Assembly (NCBI RefSeq): GCF_015209595.1
Contig: NZ_JADEYS010000025.1
Coordinates: 1 to 61,747, forward strand
Direction of reading: 5' to 3'
DNA length: 61,747 nt
Source: Pontibacterium sinense
GTDB lineage: Bacteria > Pseudomonadota > Gammaproteobacteria > Pseudomonadales > Balneatricaceae
Numbering within the stretch: the stretch's first letter is position 1; each line of letters opens with the position of its first letter. The position numbers were made by a program, and so were the translations under genes. The notes beneath the pieces are model-generated. The model saw nothing but the letters and a program-made list of their open reading frames with translations, did not search any database and had not been told where the DNA came from. Below are positions 33,583 to 42,854 of the stretch, piece by piece.

Positions 33583-34482
33583 TTAACCAGCAATCCCCAG
33601 ATGTGCACACTTTTCTCTAAGCATCTCCCTGAACGCAATCACAGCGGGCGTCACTTGCTTTCGGCTAGGGCAAAGCAAGTAAAGCTGCGCCGACGGTGAC
33701 TGGTAATCGGATAGTATTTGTACCAGTTTTCCGCTCTGAAGATCGGACGAGATATCTATCTTGGATCTGTAAGCAATGCCCTTTCCTGCAACAGCCCACC
33801 GCCGAACAATATCAGTATCGTTACTGACTCTGTTGCTGCTGACCTTTATTTCGTATCTGCCTAACTTATCCACATACGTCCAGTTGTTGAAAAGATGGCC
33901 GTCCAGCCGGTACAACAAGCAATGGTGCTCTCTTAATTCCTCCGGATGGGAAGGCTCTCCAAACGTCGATATATAGTCTGGCGATACGCAGGTAATTCTA
34001 TCGATGGTCGCAATATGAAACGCCACCATCGTTGAGTCTTCTGGCTTTCCATAACGCAGTGCGACATCAACCTTGTCCATAAAAAAATTGGAGAGGGAAT
34101 CACCTACATTCAAGTCAATCGACAAAGAAGGATGCGCCTCCATCAACTCATCGATCCAAGGAAGCACCAGATTGCGCCCTAAATCAGAGGACACTGAAAG
34201 CCGCAGCTCACCGCCAACCCTGCCCATCATCTGTTGGGCCGATATGCGTCCCTGATCGAGCGACTCCAGGGCCTGACGGCAATGAAACAGGAACTGCTCC
34301 CCTTGTGATGTAATCCGCAACTGTCTGGTCGTTCTGATAAACAGCTGGATATCGAGCTGCTTTTCCAATCGTTTGAGAGCAGAACTAGCCGCCGCAGTTG
34401 AAATTCCCTGCTGTTTTGCAGACTCGGTGATGCTGCCGGTTTCCGCGATCCGAATAAACAGATTAAGGTCTGACGTATTCAT
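33583..34482 (-). CDS. LysR-family transcriptional regulator
   Basis: 299 residues: N-terminal winged HTH (about 1-60, with ITESAKQQGISTAAASSALKRLEKQ) and a substrate-binding LysR effector domain (about 90-295). It resembles the CrgA/DsdC-like group with the RLDGHLFNNW type linker. It is divergent from the Old Yellow Enzyme gene at 34676, the usual layout for a LysR regulator and its target; the 193-bp gap between them should hold its operator. Effector unknown. Confidence 0.88.
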   Translation of the reverse strand: MNTSDLNLFIRIAETGSITESAKQQGISTAAASSALKRLEKQLDIQLFIRTTRQLRITSQGEQFLFHCRQALESLDQGRISAQQMMGRVGGELRLSVSSDLGRNLVLPWIDELMEAHPSLSIDLNVGDSLSNFFMDKVDVALRYGKPEDSTMVAFHIATIDRITCVSPDYISTFGEPSHPEELREHHCLLYRLDGHLFNNWTYVDKLGRYEIKVSSNRVSNDTDIVRRWAVAGKGIAYRSKIDISSDLQSGKLVQILSDYQSPSAQLYLLCPSRKQVTPAVIAFREMLREKCAHLGIAG

Positions 34483-34675
34483 TGTTAACTTTTATTTAAT
34501 AGTATTTATATGATTGCCATGTTTTTAGTTTATTAAAGAACATCAATAATGTCCCTCTCTCCTTCGGTAACTGACCAACAGAAACACATGTTAAATCCAG
34601 CCTGACCCAAGCTTAGCTCGATGACCGTTGTGTGAGTTGCAATGAAAACAATACGCAGATTTAAAGGGAGCGGGC

Positions 34676-35893
34676 ATGCTTGAAACAGCAGACACTCATT
34701 ATTTACTGAACCGTTCATTGGAACTGCCTTGCGGTGCCATTTTAAAAAACAGGCTAGTAAAGTCAGCCATGTCTGATTCGCTTGCAGACGGCGGAGGCAA
34801 TCCGACCGACGCTCAGATTCGGCTCTATGAAAGATGGGCAGAGGGCGGGGTTGCACTATCGATAATCGGTGAAGTTCAGGGCGACCCCCGCTTTCCTGAG
34901 AAACCTGGCAACCTAGTATTCGGTACCCACTCTAATCTTCAGGCATTGAGCTCATTGGCTACCCGCGCTGCCATTCAAGGTGCACATATATGGCCTCAGA
35001 TTGGCCATGCTGGGGCATTGTCTCACCGAGCTATCAGCCAGCCTGCAGGGCCATCAGCGCTTGAGATTGGAAGTTTTAGATGCGCGGGTATGTCCAGAGC
35101 AAAGGTGGAGCAGTTACCTGATATGTATGCCAGAACCGCACGACTGGCTAAAGATGTCGGATTCACAGGCGTTCAGATTCACGCCGCTCATGGTTTTTTA
35201 CTCAGCCAGTTTCTGTCGCCATTGTTCAACCGTCGCAACGATCAATACGGCGGTTCTATTGAAGCACGCAGTCGCATTATCGTCGAAGTAATTAAAAAGG
35301 TTCGGCGGGCCGTAGGACCTCGATTTCCGGTAGGGATTAAGATCAACTCCTCTGACCAGCTAGAAGGAGGCTTAACACAGGCCGATGCTCTGGAGGCTAT
35401 TCGTATTCTGGATCGCACGTCGATTGATCTAATTGAGTTAAGTGGTGGCACCTACTTTCCTGGTGCAAAAGCAAGTTCCGATGCATCAGGTGGAGGACCG
35501 TACTTTGTTGAGTTTTCCCACCGGGCGAAGCAAGTGACCGACGTACCGTTACAGGTAACAGGCGGAATCAAAACACGCGTCGATGCGCTGGAATCACTGA
35601 CTAGTGGCGCTGCTGATACGGTGGGGTTGGCTAGAGCTATGGTGCTCAATCCAGCACTTGCGAATGATTGGGTAGCGAATACCGGGGGTGATCCAGCTTT
35701 TCCAACGTTTGAGGCGCCACCTGCAGGCGGAATTACCGCGTGGTATACGATGCGTTTAACCGCCATAGGCAATGACTGTGAGAGCCGCTTTAAGATGGAC
35801 CTTCCATCAGCGATCTCCCTTTATGAGGAGCGTGATGAGTGTCGATGCGCAACATGGCTGCGCCGGTTCCCCCATCAGGTATCAGAGGTCTAA
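34676..35893 (+). CDS. NADH:flavin oxidoreductase, Old Yellow Enzyme family
   Basis: A 405-residue FMN TIM-barrel reductase. Family marks are LKNRLVKSAMSD near the N-terminus, PQIGHAG, the catalytic segment VQIHAAHGFLLSQFLSPLFNRR with QYGGS, and GGIKTRVDAL / GLARAM for phosphate binding. Such enzymes reduce activated alkenes, nitro compounds or similar electrophiles; the substrate cannot be told. It lacks the C-terminal Fe-S/FAD domains of 2,4-dienoyl-CoA reductase. GGGAG precedes the ATG. Its codon usage seems less CTG-rich than neighbouring genes (by eye), which would fit acquisition together with the LysR gene. Confidence 0.88.
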   Translation: MLETADTHYLLNRSLELPCGAILKNRLVKSAMSDSLADGGGNPTDAQIRLYERWAEGGVALSIIGEVQGDPRFPEKPGNLVFGTHSNLQALSSLATRAAIQGAHIWPQIGHAGALSHRAISQPAGPSALEIGSFRCAGMSRAKVEQLPDMYARTARLAKDVGFTGVQIHAAHGFLLSQFLSPLFNRRNDQYGGSIEARSRIIVEVIKKVRRAVGPRFPVGIKINSSDQLEGGLTQADALEAIRILDRTSIDLIELSGGTYFPGAKASSDASGGGPYFVEFSHRAKQVTDVPLQVTGGIKTRVDALESLTSGAADTVGLARAMVLNPALANDWVANTGGDPAFPTFEAPPAGGITAWYTMRLTAIGNDCESRFKMDLPSAISLYEERDECRCATWLRRFPHQVSEV

Positions 35894-36019
35894 GACAACA
35901 CCCTGCTGTTCCGGGGCGATGGATTTCAATGTGTCACAGATATCCAGATCTGCCGTTAGATTCTCAGTGAAAAGCAGGCGTCTTTAGCGTTAAGGCCCGC
36001 GATCGGTCGCATATTCAAA

Positions 36020-36056
36020 TAGAAAAGCCAGCCATCCGCTGGGGAATGACTGGCTT
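36020..36056 (-). terminator. Terminator after ubiV
   Basis: On the minus strand AAGCCAG and CTGGCTT arms, extended by CAT/ATG pairs, enclose a loop and are followed by TTCTATT. It lies 33 bp past the ubiV stop. Confidence 0.7.
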
Positions 36057-36088
36057 ACCTTGTCCCTATTCTTGACTCTATCGGCACA

Positions 36089-36991
36089 TCACTCCACCCA
36101 CTGAATCCCCGGCTCGCCATACCAGTATCCGTTGCATTGGTCCTGACTGATCATGTGGATAGTATCTGAGATAGATTCCCCTTGCAGACGTGCCGCAAAG
36201 CGCTCAATCACCTCCCCTAAACCTTCACGCTGGGGGCTGATACGCACTTTGTTGACGCCTATCGCCTGCATCCGATCCAGCTCATGTTCCAGGTTATAGT
36301 GCTCGGCCGACAAGGTTTGGATACCGTTCATCGTGAATAGCGCTTTGCCTTCCTGCGAGCGCATCATCAAACCATCCGGATATTCGATACAGCAAAACTC
36401 GCAGTTATCCTTAGGCACGTTGCGATAACGGGCCGTAAAGCAGCGAGCCGCATATGCCAGCGGCAAACAGCCGTAGGCAAACACTTCGGTTTCCAGATCG
36501 GGCATCGAACCATCCTGTTCTGCCTGATGCAGCAGTGTGGTTAGGGTCTCAGCACCCAGTTCCACCGGCATGACCCAGCGTCGCATACCACTTTGATACA
36601 GTCGTTTCAGCACCTGAACATTGTAGACATTAATCGAGGGTCCGGTGATGAACGGCACGCCCTGCTGACTCAACATCTGCACGGCGGCCATATCATTGGC
36701 TTCCACCTGATAGTCACCGTTGTTGCAGATTCTGCGCAGCGCTTTGAGCTCCGATTCGGCTTCAAGTAACGCAAGCCCCGATAGTACGACTTGTTTGCCA
36801 CATTCCTGCAGCTCCCGCGCCAAGCCCAGCCAGTCATCCAGTTTAAGCTGGCGACGTTTAGAGCAGACTGTCTCCCCCAGATAGATAGTCTCGACGGACG
36901 ATTCAGCCATTTCAGCGTAGAAGTTAAAAACGTCCTGCTTGGGCCAGAAATACAGCATCGGTCCCAGCGTCAGTTGCATCTGATTATCCAT
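36089..36991 (-). CDS. ubiV: O2-independent ubiquinone hydroxylation protein UbiV
   Basis: A U32-peptidase-like protein that forms a heterodimer with UbiU and carries a [4Fe-4S] cluster used in oxygen-free ring hydroxylation. Cluster cysteines C43, C184, C197 and C201 are all present ([22 protein letters not shown]), each offset by 4 from the E. coli positions. I chose [10 protein letters not shown] (36991), preceded by AGGAG, over the longer frame to 37027; 300 residues then fit the family. It lies 10 bp after ubiU. Confidence 0.94.
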   Translation of the reverse strand: MDNQMQLTLGPMLYFWPKQDVFNFYAEMAESSVETIYLGETVCSKRRQLKLDDWLGLARELQECGKQVVLSGLALLEAESELKALRRICNNGDYQVEANDMAAVQMLSQQGVPFITGPSINVYNVQVLKRLYQSGMRRWVMPVELGAETLTTLLHQAEQDGSMPDLETEVFAYGCLPLAYAARCFTARYRNVPKDNCEFCCIEYPDGLMMRSQEGKALFTMNGIQTLSAEHYNLEHELDRMQAIGVNKVRISPQREGLGEVIERFAARLQGESISDTIHMISQDQCNGYWYGEPGIQWVE

Positions 36992-37001
36992 GAGCCGTCT
37001 C

Positions 37002-37994
37002 CTACTGCCAGCTGCGGTGGTATGCACCGATGGTGGTGGTTGAACCTTCGGAAAGATCGGTCAGCCCCTTGTTCCACTCCGGTTGCACTGTATAGGCTCC
37101 CGAGGCTTTGGCGCGATCCAGCGCGCTGCGCCAAATGCTGACAACTTGAGCTACATAGGCAGGACTGCGCTGGCGACCCTCGATTTTGACCGCACTGATG
37201 CCGATCGATTCCAGCTCTGGAATGAGATCAAGGGTGTTAAGACTGGTGGGTTCTTCCATCGCATGATAAACGTTCCCCTCCACATCAAAGCGCCCTTTAC
37301 ACAGCGTCGGGTATCCGGCCTTTTCGCCTTCACCATACCGGTCGATCAACACTTCATTCAGGCGAGATTCCAAACCCTGATCCGTTTCTTTCCAACGTAC
37401 CGCCTTGGCGGGAGAACAGGCTCCGCGCGTATTGGGGGATTCATCGGTCAGATAGGAGGATAGATAACAGCGCCCTTCCACCATGATGCAGAGGCTACCG
37501 AAGGCAAACACCTCAAGCTCCACCGGGCTGTGTTTGGACAAGTGCTCGACTTGTGCCAGCGAAAGCACACGCGGCAGTACCGCACGCTTAATATTAAATT
37601 GCTGCTGGTAGTAACTTAGCGCTTCGTAGTTAGTAGCAGAACCTTGTACTGACAGGTGCAGGTTAAGATCAGGATGACGATCGGCGGCATAGCCCAGCAC
37701 CCCCATATCCGCTGCGATAAGTGCATTCACACCCAGATCAGCGGCCATATCCACAGCCTGCTGCCAGATCTGCCAGCCCTGAGGCTGCGGATAGGTATTG
37801 ATTGCACACAGCACTTTGACACCACGGCTGCGGGCGTATTCGATCCCTTTCTCGGCTTTGCGCCGGTCAAAGTTCAGACCAGCAAAGTGACGAGCATTGG
37901 TTGCGTCCCTGAACCCGAAATAAACCGCGTCGGCACCATTATCAACCGCCGCTTTTAACGCAGGAAAACTGCCTGCCGGACAGACCAGCTCCAT
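37002..37994 (-). CDS. ubiU: O2-independent ubiquinone hydroxylation protein UbiU
   Basis: The U32-family partner of UbiV. Starting at MELVCPAGS (37994, GGAGG five bases upstream) the 330-residue protein has cluster cysteines at C169, C176, C193 and C232, the same numbers as E. coli UbiU, inside [24 protein letters not shown] and YPTLCKGRF. First gene of the ubiUV operon, with a perfect FNR box 63 bp upstream. It supports ubiquinone-dependent respiration, such as nitrate reduction through NarGHI, when oxygen is absent. Confidence 0.95.
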   Translation of the reverse strand: MELVCPAGSFPALKAAVDNGADAVYFGFRDATNARHFAGLNFDRRKAEKGIEYARSRGVKVLCAINTYPQPQGWQIWQQAVDMAADLGVNALIAADMGVLGYAADRHPDLNLHLSVQGSATNYEALSYYQQQFNIKRAVLPRVLSLAQVEHLSKHSPVELEVFAFGSLCIMVEGRCYLSSYLTDESPNTRGACSPAKAVRWKETDQGLESRLNEVLIDRYGEGEKAGYPTLCKGRFDVEGNVYHAMEEPTSLNTLDLIPELESIGISAVKIEGRQRSPAYVAQVVSIWRSALDRAKASGAYTVQPEWNKGLTDLSEGSTTTIGAYHRSWQ

Positions 37995-38056
37995 CACTAC
38001 CTCCAGTAAAATCGGATAACAGTGCGGCAGCGTATCAATGCAGTCAGGATAAATAC

Positions 38057-38070
38057 TTGATGGGCATCAA
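38057..38070 (-). promoter_or_regulatory. FNR-type box of the ubiUV promoter
   Basis: TTGATGGGCATCAA is a perfect FNR dyad 63 bp before ubiU. TACGCT (38029-38034, minus strand) lies at the -10 position expected for a box centred at -41.5, with a start near 38022. Confidence 0.88.
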
Positions 38071-38111
38071 GCGGTCAAAATCAGTGGGAAAGGTCAAACG
38101 TCGAGGGATAC

Positions 38112-38330
38112 TTATCGTTCTCGCAGCGGCTGTAACAGCGATTCCAGACCGTTGATCCGGATTTCCAGCAACAACCCCAATAACAGGCCTAGCTCTCCTT
38201 TCGGAAAGCCTTCACGCGCAAACCACAGCAGATACGATTCTGGCAGATCCATCAACACCCGCCCCTGATATTTGCCAAACGGCATCTTCATGCGGGCCAT
38301 TTTTTTTAACATCTGCGGATTCAGATCCAT
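38112..38330 (-). CDS. DUF3820 family small protein
   Basis: A 72-residue protein containing MPFGKYQGRVLMDLPESYLL and FPKGELG, the marks of the DUF3820 family. Its cellular role is unknown. It sits upstream of ubiU on the same strand, but the FNR box and spacing of 118 bp suggest ubiUV is transcribed separately. Confidence 0.8.
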   Translation of the reverse strand: MDLNPQMLKKMARMKMPFGKYQGRVLMDLPESYLLWFAREGFPKGELGLLLGLLLEIRINGLESLLQPLRER

Positions 38331-38363
38331 ACCGTGACTCTATCTCTGCTGAACTCATTGGGC

Positions 38364-39260
38364 TCAAGTGTTATGGGCATCACCGGGGGTTAAGTGCGGT
38401 CCCTGAAACAGCAATGTATCACTATCCAGCTGCTGTTCCAGCCAATCCACGAACACCCGAATGCGCGCCAGATTACGCTTTTCCGGATGCATTAACAACC
38501 ACAGCGCCCGCAGCGGAAACGCCTCCGTTAACCCGACTAACCCGCTCACGGGTTCAGCCATATAACAGGGTAAACACGCGACACCTAAACCGTTACTGGC
38601 GGCAGTCAACATCGCAGGCCCTACATTGCAAAACAGCCGTGCCTTAACATCCGGGTAATGCTGTTGTTGCCAGAGCGCTTCCGGCAAGTTGTGATAGCGG
38701 TCTTCAAATAAGATCCACGGCAGATCACCAACCTGCAGACCTGGGTCCACCAGCGCTTTGTGGCCATACACGGCATAGTTCAGGTCGGCCATACGGCGGG
38801 TTACGATGCTGCTCTGATCAGGGCGCCCCATACGCAGCGCCAGATCCGCCTCGTGCCGCCCTAAATCCAGCTGACTGCTATCGGCAATGATTTCCAGCTC
38901 TATATCAGGATAACGCTCATAGAAATCCGGTAAGCGCTGCAACAGGTAACTGTTGATAAAGGTATGGACCGAAGTGATGCGCACCCGCCCACGCAGGTCT
39001 TCATCCTGCCCCAGCAGATCACTCTGCAGACGACCAATCTCCAGTTCCACCTGCTCTGCGCGCATCAATACCTGCTGCAGGGCATCGGTTGGCAAGTAGC
39101 GGTTATCAATGCGCTGAAACAGCTGAGCACCTAGTGCGCTCTCCAACGCTTTAAGCCGGCGCGAGACCGTGGTCATATCGACACCCGTTTCTTTTGCGAC
39201 GGCGCTCAACGTCCCTAACCGACTGAGGGCTAACAGGTACTTAAGATCATTCCAGTTCAT
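38364..39260 (-). CDS. LysR-family transcriptional regulator
   Basis: 298 residues from MNWNDLKYLLALSRLG (39260), with an N-terminal HTH (LSAVAKETGVDMTTVSRRLKALE) and a LysR effector domain containing LGRHEADLALRMGRP. The upstream 14 codons of the frame are not conserved. It is divergent from the GST gene at 39412, which is probably its target. Effector unknown. Confidence 0.88.
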   Translation of the reverse strand: MNWNDLKYLLALSRLGTLSAVAKETGVDMTTVSRRLKALESALGAQLFQRIDNRYLPTDALQQVLMRAEQVELEIGRLQSDLLGQDEDLRGRVRITSVHTFINSYLLQRLPDFYERYPDIELEIIADSSQLDLGRHEADLALRMGRPDQSSIVTRRMADLNYAVYGHKALVDPGLQVGDLPWILFEDRYHNLPEALWQQQHYPDVKARLFCNVGPAMLTAASNGLGVACLPCYMAEPVSGLVGLTEAFPLRALWLLMHPEKRNLARIRVFVDWLEQQLDSDTLLFQGPHLTPGDAHNT

Positions 39261-39411
39261 TTGCGTCTCAGATTTACACCTAAAGTGATAACCAAACTGC
39301 AATATTGCATATCAAAACTGCATCTATATACATTTTAACTGCATTTTTACAGATCTACACTGGAATCATTCCAATAACATGACGCCGTCATTCAGCGATT
39401 GAGGCCCACCC

Positions 39412-40206
39412 ATGATCACCTTATACACTCACATTATGTCGCCCTGTGCACAAAAGGTGCGTATTGTTCTGGCAGAAAAGGACCTGCCCTGGACCGCTCA
39501 CCCTATCGATCTGCCCAACAAAGAAAACCTGCAGAGCTGGTATCTGGCCCTCAACCCGCTGGGGGTTGTACCAACGCTGGTACATAACGATCAGCCGGTC
39601 ATTGAATCTTCTGTGATCTGTGAATATCTGGAAGATGCTTTTCCTCAACCCGCTCTGCGTTCGGCTGACCCGGCTCAGATCGCCCGCATGCGTGTTTGGC
39701 TGAAACATATCGACAACAAGCTGCACCCCTCTTGTGGCGCGTTGCAGTGGCCGCTGGTCATGCGCCCGGGACTAATGGCAAAAAGCGACGAGGAACAACA
39801 GCGGTTGATTGATCAAATTCCAGAGGCACCTCGCCGTGAACGTCAGCGTCGACTACTGGCACAAGGCCTGGAAGCGCCCGATGTTGCGGGTGCCGTCAAG
39901 GTCTACCACGACACCATCGTCCAGATGGAAAAGACACTGCAACAACAACCTTGGTTAAGCGGGCAGGAATTCGGAATCAGTGATTGTGCGACAGCGCCCT
40001 ACTTCCAGACCTTGATTCAGTTTGACTGGCTAAGCATGCTGGAAGGATTCCCGGAGGTCAGTGCTTGGTTAGACCGTATCACCGAACGCCCCTCTTTCCA
40101 GAAAGCGGTTAGTGAGGACTTTGATCCGGGCCTTCTGGCAGATCTGAATACCCGTGGACGTGACGCGTGGCCGGTGATTGCCAAGCACCTTAAAGCAAAC
40201 ATCTAA
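39412..40206 (+). CDS. Glutathione S-transferase family protein
   Basis: 264 residues: a thioredoxin-fold GST N-domain (about 1-80) with SPCAQKVRIVLAEKDL, the cis-proline region GVVPTLV and VIESSVICEYLED, then a helical C-domain (about 90-250) with FGISDCATAPYF. The C-domain has an insertion around 125-160 rich in Arg, Gln and Glu. Substrate unknown; the Cys in SPC may be the catalytic or mixed-disulfide residue. Control by the divergent LysR gene is inferred. Confidence 0.88.
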   Translation: MITLYTHIMSPCAQKVRIVLAEKDLPWTAHPIDLPNKENLQSWYLALNPLGVVPTLVHNDQPVIESSVICEYLEDAFPQPALRSADPAQIARMRVWLKHIDNKLHPSCGALQWPLVMRPGLMAKSDEEQQRLIDQIPEAPRRERQRRLLAQGLEAPDVAGAVKVYHDTIVQMEKTLQQQPWLSGQEFGISDCATAPYFQTLIQFDWLSMLEGFPEVSAWLDRITERPSFQKAVSEDFDPGLLADLNTRGRDAWPVIAKHLKANI

Positions 40207-40474
40207 ACAACCACTTCGTCTTTTCGCCAGCCTGCCTTCAGATACACAGGTAAGCTGGCCCACCCCTCTATGCCTGCACTCTTACCGTTAACAGGATCCA
40301 TCTCCGCATCCGACTCTCATCCTTCATCAATCTGGCATTCCTCACACTCCCACCACTGATCCGGATACCGTGCCATTAATTCTACTCAACAACACTGATA
40401 TTCAAGGGAACCGATTAGCCAAATCAAGAGTCTCATAGCGGGCGAAGAAAGAATCAGAATTCAGGAGCCGCGTT

Positions 40475-40708
40475 ATGAAAGAGTACTCCCGTATCAACTG
40501 TGAAGTGCACGACGGCTATGAATTGGCGTGTATGCGCAACGCGATCCACGAGATCAGCTGGCAACAAGATGGCGAGACCCACAACGAGCAACTGCGCTTT
40601 CTCGACCTGGATTGCAGCAACAAGGAAGAGCACCTGATCGCGGAAAACCGCGAAGGGAAGAAGTTTCGAATCCGCCTTGATATGATCACCAGCACGCTAC
40701 CCTACTAA
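40475..40708 (+). CDS. rof: Rho-binding antiterminator, Rof/YaeO family
   Basis: A 77-residue Sm-like small protein resembling E. coli Rof (YaeO), which binds Rho and blocks its termination activity. The resemblance is clear at INCEVHDGYELACMRN and at the C-terminal RIRLDMITS. AGGAGCC precedes the ATG. A MOSC-domain gene follows after 25 bp and may be co-transcribed. Confidence 0.82.
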   Translation: MKEYSRINCEVHDGYELACMRNAIHEISWQQDGETHNEQLRFLDLDCSNKEEHLIAENREGKKFRIRLDMITSTLPY

Positions 40709-40733
40709 CCGCTCATCAGGAAGAGTACACACC

Positions 40734-41534
40734 GTGTCAGATATAAACCTCAGTGCGATCAACGTTTACCCTATCAAGTCCACCGCCGGTATTGCGCTGG
40801 ATCGCAGTTATGTTGAGACAAGCGGCCTGAGTTTTGATCGCCGTTTTATTCTGTCTGACCCGGCAGGAGACTTTATCTCCGCACGAAAATACCCGCAAAT
40901 GCTGCACTTTCGCACCGCCCTGTTACCTGATGGGCTCTACGTGATAGCCCCTGATGGCGACAGCATCGCTATCCATATTCCGGAGTTTTTCCAGAATTAC
41001 CGTCAGGTTAATGTCTGGGGCACTGAGATCAATGCTCAGCTGTGCGGGATGCAGTTTGATGAGTGGTTCAGCAATAAGCTGGATGTAGAATGTCAGCTGC
41101 TCTATTTTGGAGAGCAGTCCGAGCGTGGGACACCGCGTTTCCCTGAAAAGCCGGTGTCTTTTGCCGACGGTTATCCCTTATTGCTGATCTCCGAGGCCTC
41201 ACTGGAGGATCTCAGCCAACGCGCCGACAAACAGTTCGATATGCGCCAGTTCCGCCCCAATATTGTCGTCGAGGGTTGCACTCCCTTTGCTGAAGACGGC
41301 TGGAATGCTATCAAGATCGGTGAAGTTATTTTTGACGTGGTAAAGCCCTGTACCCGTTGCGTAATGACGACCTACCATCCCGACACACTTGAACGTATGC
41401 TAAAAAGTGAACCGCTTAAAACACTGGCCAGCTACCGTCGTAACGACAAAGGTGAAGTCGAATTTGGGCAGAATATCATCCCAAGAAATGAAGGTATTAT
41501 TCAGACGGGTGATCAGATCGAACTGATTGGATAA
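40734..41534 (+). CDS. MOSC domain protein (YcbX-like, without ferredoxin domain)
   Basis: 266 residues: MOSC N-terminal beta barrel (about 5-120, starting INVYPIKSTAGI) and MOSC domain (about 125-264, with RFRPNIVV-type segment FRPNIVVEGCTPFAEDGW and the Moco-binding cysteine in PCTRCVMTT). MOSC proteins bind molybdenum cofactor and act as mARC-like reductases of N-hydroxylated compounds, or deliver sulfur. It lacks the C-terminal ferredoxin domain of E. coli YcbX, so an external electron donor would be needed. Start is GTG with AGGAAG upstream. It depends on Moco like NarG. Confidence 0.88.
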   Translation: MSDINLSAINVYPIKSTAGIALDRSYVETSGLSFDRRFILSDPAGDFISARKYPQMLHFRTALLPDGLYVIAPDGDSIAIHIPEFFQNYRQVNVWGTEINAQLCGMQFDEWFSNKLDVECQLLYFGEQSERGTPRFPEKPVSFADGYPLLLISEASLEDLSQRADKQFDMRQFRPNIVVEGCTPFAEDGWNAIKIGEVIFDVVKPCTRCVMTTYHPDTLERMLKSEPLKTLASYRRNDKGEVEFGQNIIPRNEGIIQTGDQIELIG

Positions 41535-41559
41535 TGAGCGGGTACTTAGGATAAGAAAG

Positions 41560-41586
41560 ACAGGCCGGTATCACTGGCCTGTTTTC
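41560..41586 (+). terminator. Terminator after the MOSC gene
   Basis: ACAGGCC (41560-41566) and GGCCTGT (41576-41582) form a 7-bp stem with a 9-nt loop, followed by TTTCG. It lies between convergent ends of the MOSC and ybaN genes. Confidence 0.8.
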
Positions 41587-41594
41587 GTTTAGCG

Positions 41595-41987
41595 TTACTC
41601 AGATTTGACCGCGGCAGGTACCGTAGCCGGATAGGAAGGTCTGCTCCAGACATAGACGAGCGCAACGATTACCACCACAACCGCTAACATCTTCAGCCAA
41701 AGGTCAAACTCACGAAAGATCAACGGATAGCTCACCATGACAAGCATCATGGTACTGGAGAAACACTTCACTTTAAGCGGGATCACACCATGGCGCTCCC
41801 ACTCATCAATAATCGGACCGAACAATCGGTGGCTCAGCAACTTCTGGTGTAAGCGTTCAGAGCTACGCGAGAAACAGTACGCCGCAAGAAGTACAAACGG
41901 CGTGGTCGGCAACAACGGCAAAAAGATACCGATAAATCCAGCCAGCAAGCAGATCAGCCCTACAACGAGATAGATCACTCTGCCCAT
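41595..41987 (-). CDS. ybaN: YbaN family (DUF454) inner-membrane protein
   Basis: 130 residues from MGRVIYLVVG (41987), preceded by GGAGGAG. It has an N-terminal hydrophobic hairpin with GFIGIFLPLLPTTPF, the conserved LPTTPF motif of DUF454, then FSRSSERLHQKLLSHRLFGPII, and two further membrane helices (about 75-115). Function unknown. Isolated gene. Confidence 0.85.
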   Translation of the reverse strand: MGRVIYLVVGLICLLAGFIGIFLPLLPTTPFVLLAAYCFSRSSERLHQKLLSHRLFGPIIDEWERHGVIPLKVKCFSSTMMLVMVSYPLIFREFDLWLKMLAVVVVIVALVYVWSRPSYPATVPAAVKSE

Positions 41988-42104
41988 GCAGTACTCCTCC
42001 ATCCAACTTTCATCAAGCCAGACACCCTACGTTCATGATTCTGTTAATGTCGCGTATAACTACTAATCCTAGCGCAGACAGCCTTCCCCGTCACACCAGA
42101 GCGT

Positions 42105-42554
42105 TTATTTACCCGCTTTTGCCAAAAAACGATCCAGTTTATTGGCGAACATCTGACGATCATTCTGATTGAGTGCAGGAGGCCCCCCGGTATCAATACC
42201 GGAGCTTCTCAGCGTATCCATAAAATCACGCATCGACAGACGTTGGCGAATATTCTCTTTGCTGTACATTTCACCACGCGGATTCAGGGCATGTCCGCCC
42301 TTTTCAATAACCTCAGCAGCAAGAGGAATATCAGCAGTGATCACCAGATCTCCTGCCTCCAGCTTCTGTACAATGGTGTTGTCTGCCACATCAAATCCGG
42401 CCGGCACCTGGATCGAATTGATCATAGGGGACGGAGGTGTTGCCAGAAACTGGTTTGCAACCAGTGTTAACCGGGTTTCCGTCCGTTCAGCAGCACGAAA
42501 TAAAATATCTTTAATTACACGCGGACACGCATCCGCATCAACCCAAATCTGCAT
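42105..42554 (-). CDS. yaiI: YaiI/YqxD family protein (UPF0178/DUF188)
   Basis: A 149-residue protein matching the YaiI/YqxD family: [15 protein letters not shown] at the N-terminus, [27 protein letters not shown] and the C-terminal [18 protein letters not shown]. The fold is PIN-like with clustered aspartates, suggesting nuclease-like metal binding, but no function is established. Single gene. Confidence 0.9.
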   Translation of the reverse strand: MQIWVDADACPRVIKDILFRAAERTETRLTLVANQFLATPPSPMINSIQVPAGFDVADNTIVQKLEAGDLVITADIPLAAEVIEKGGHALNPRGEMYSKENIRQRLSMRDFMDTLRSSGIDTGGPPALNQNDRQMFANKLDRFLAKAGK

Positions 42555-42784
42555 ATCTCTACCGATTATCAGCTCAGATGCATCGTTTCATTGAAAAAAT
42601 GTATGCATGAACTACCTTTATTGAACAAACAATAAACGCACAAAATATGAGTGTACATTCAATAACTTATATTACGTGGTTCGAACAGTTTAAGAATACC
42701 CTTATTTAGCAGAAACGAGTGCTCCCGACCAATAGCAGGATGCTGACACATGTTGTCGCAGATTCAGGGAGGAGCTGCCGTAAC

Positions 42785-42817
42785 GATTTTTTGGATCGCA
42801 TAGGTCCCCAAAAAATC
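42785..42817 (+). promoter_or_regulatory. Hairpin in the leader of the double-receiver gene
   Basis: GATTTTTTGG (42785-42794) and CCAAAAAATC (42808-42817) pair perfectly 38 bp before the start codon at 42855. Two CACCGG copies follow (42827 and 42839), the second next to the GGAGAAGGAA ribosome site. It could be a leader regulatory element or an upstream terminator. The rest of 42555-42784 is AT-rich with no gene seen. Confidence 0.4.
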
Positions 42818-42854
42818 TCGTGCGCCACCGGATACAACACCGGAGAAGGAACCC

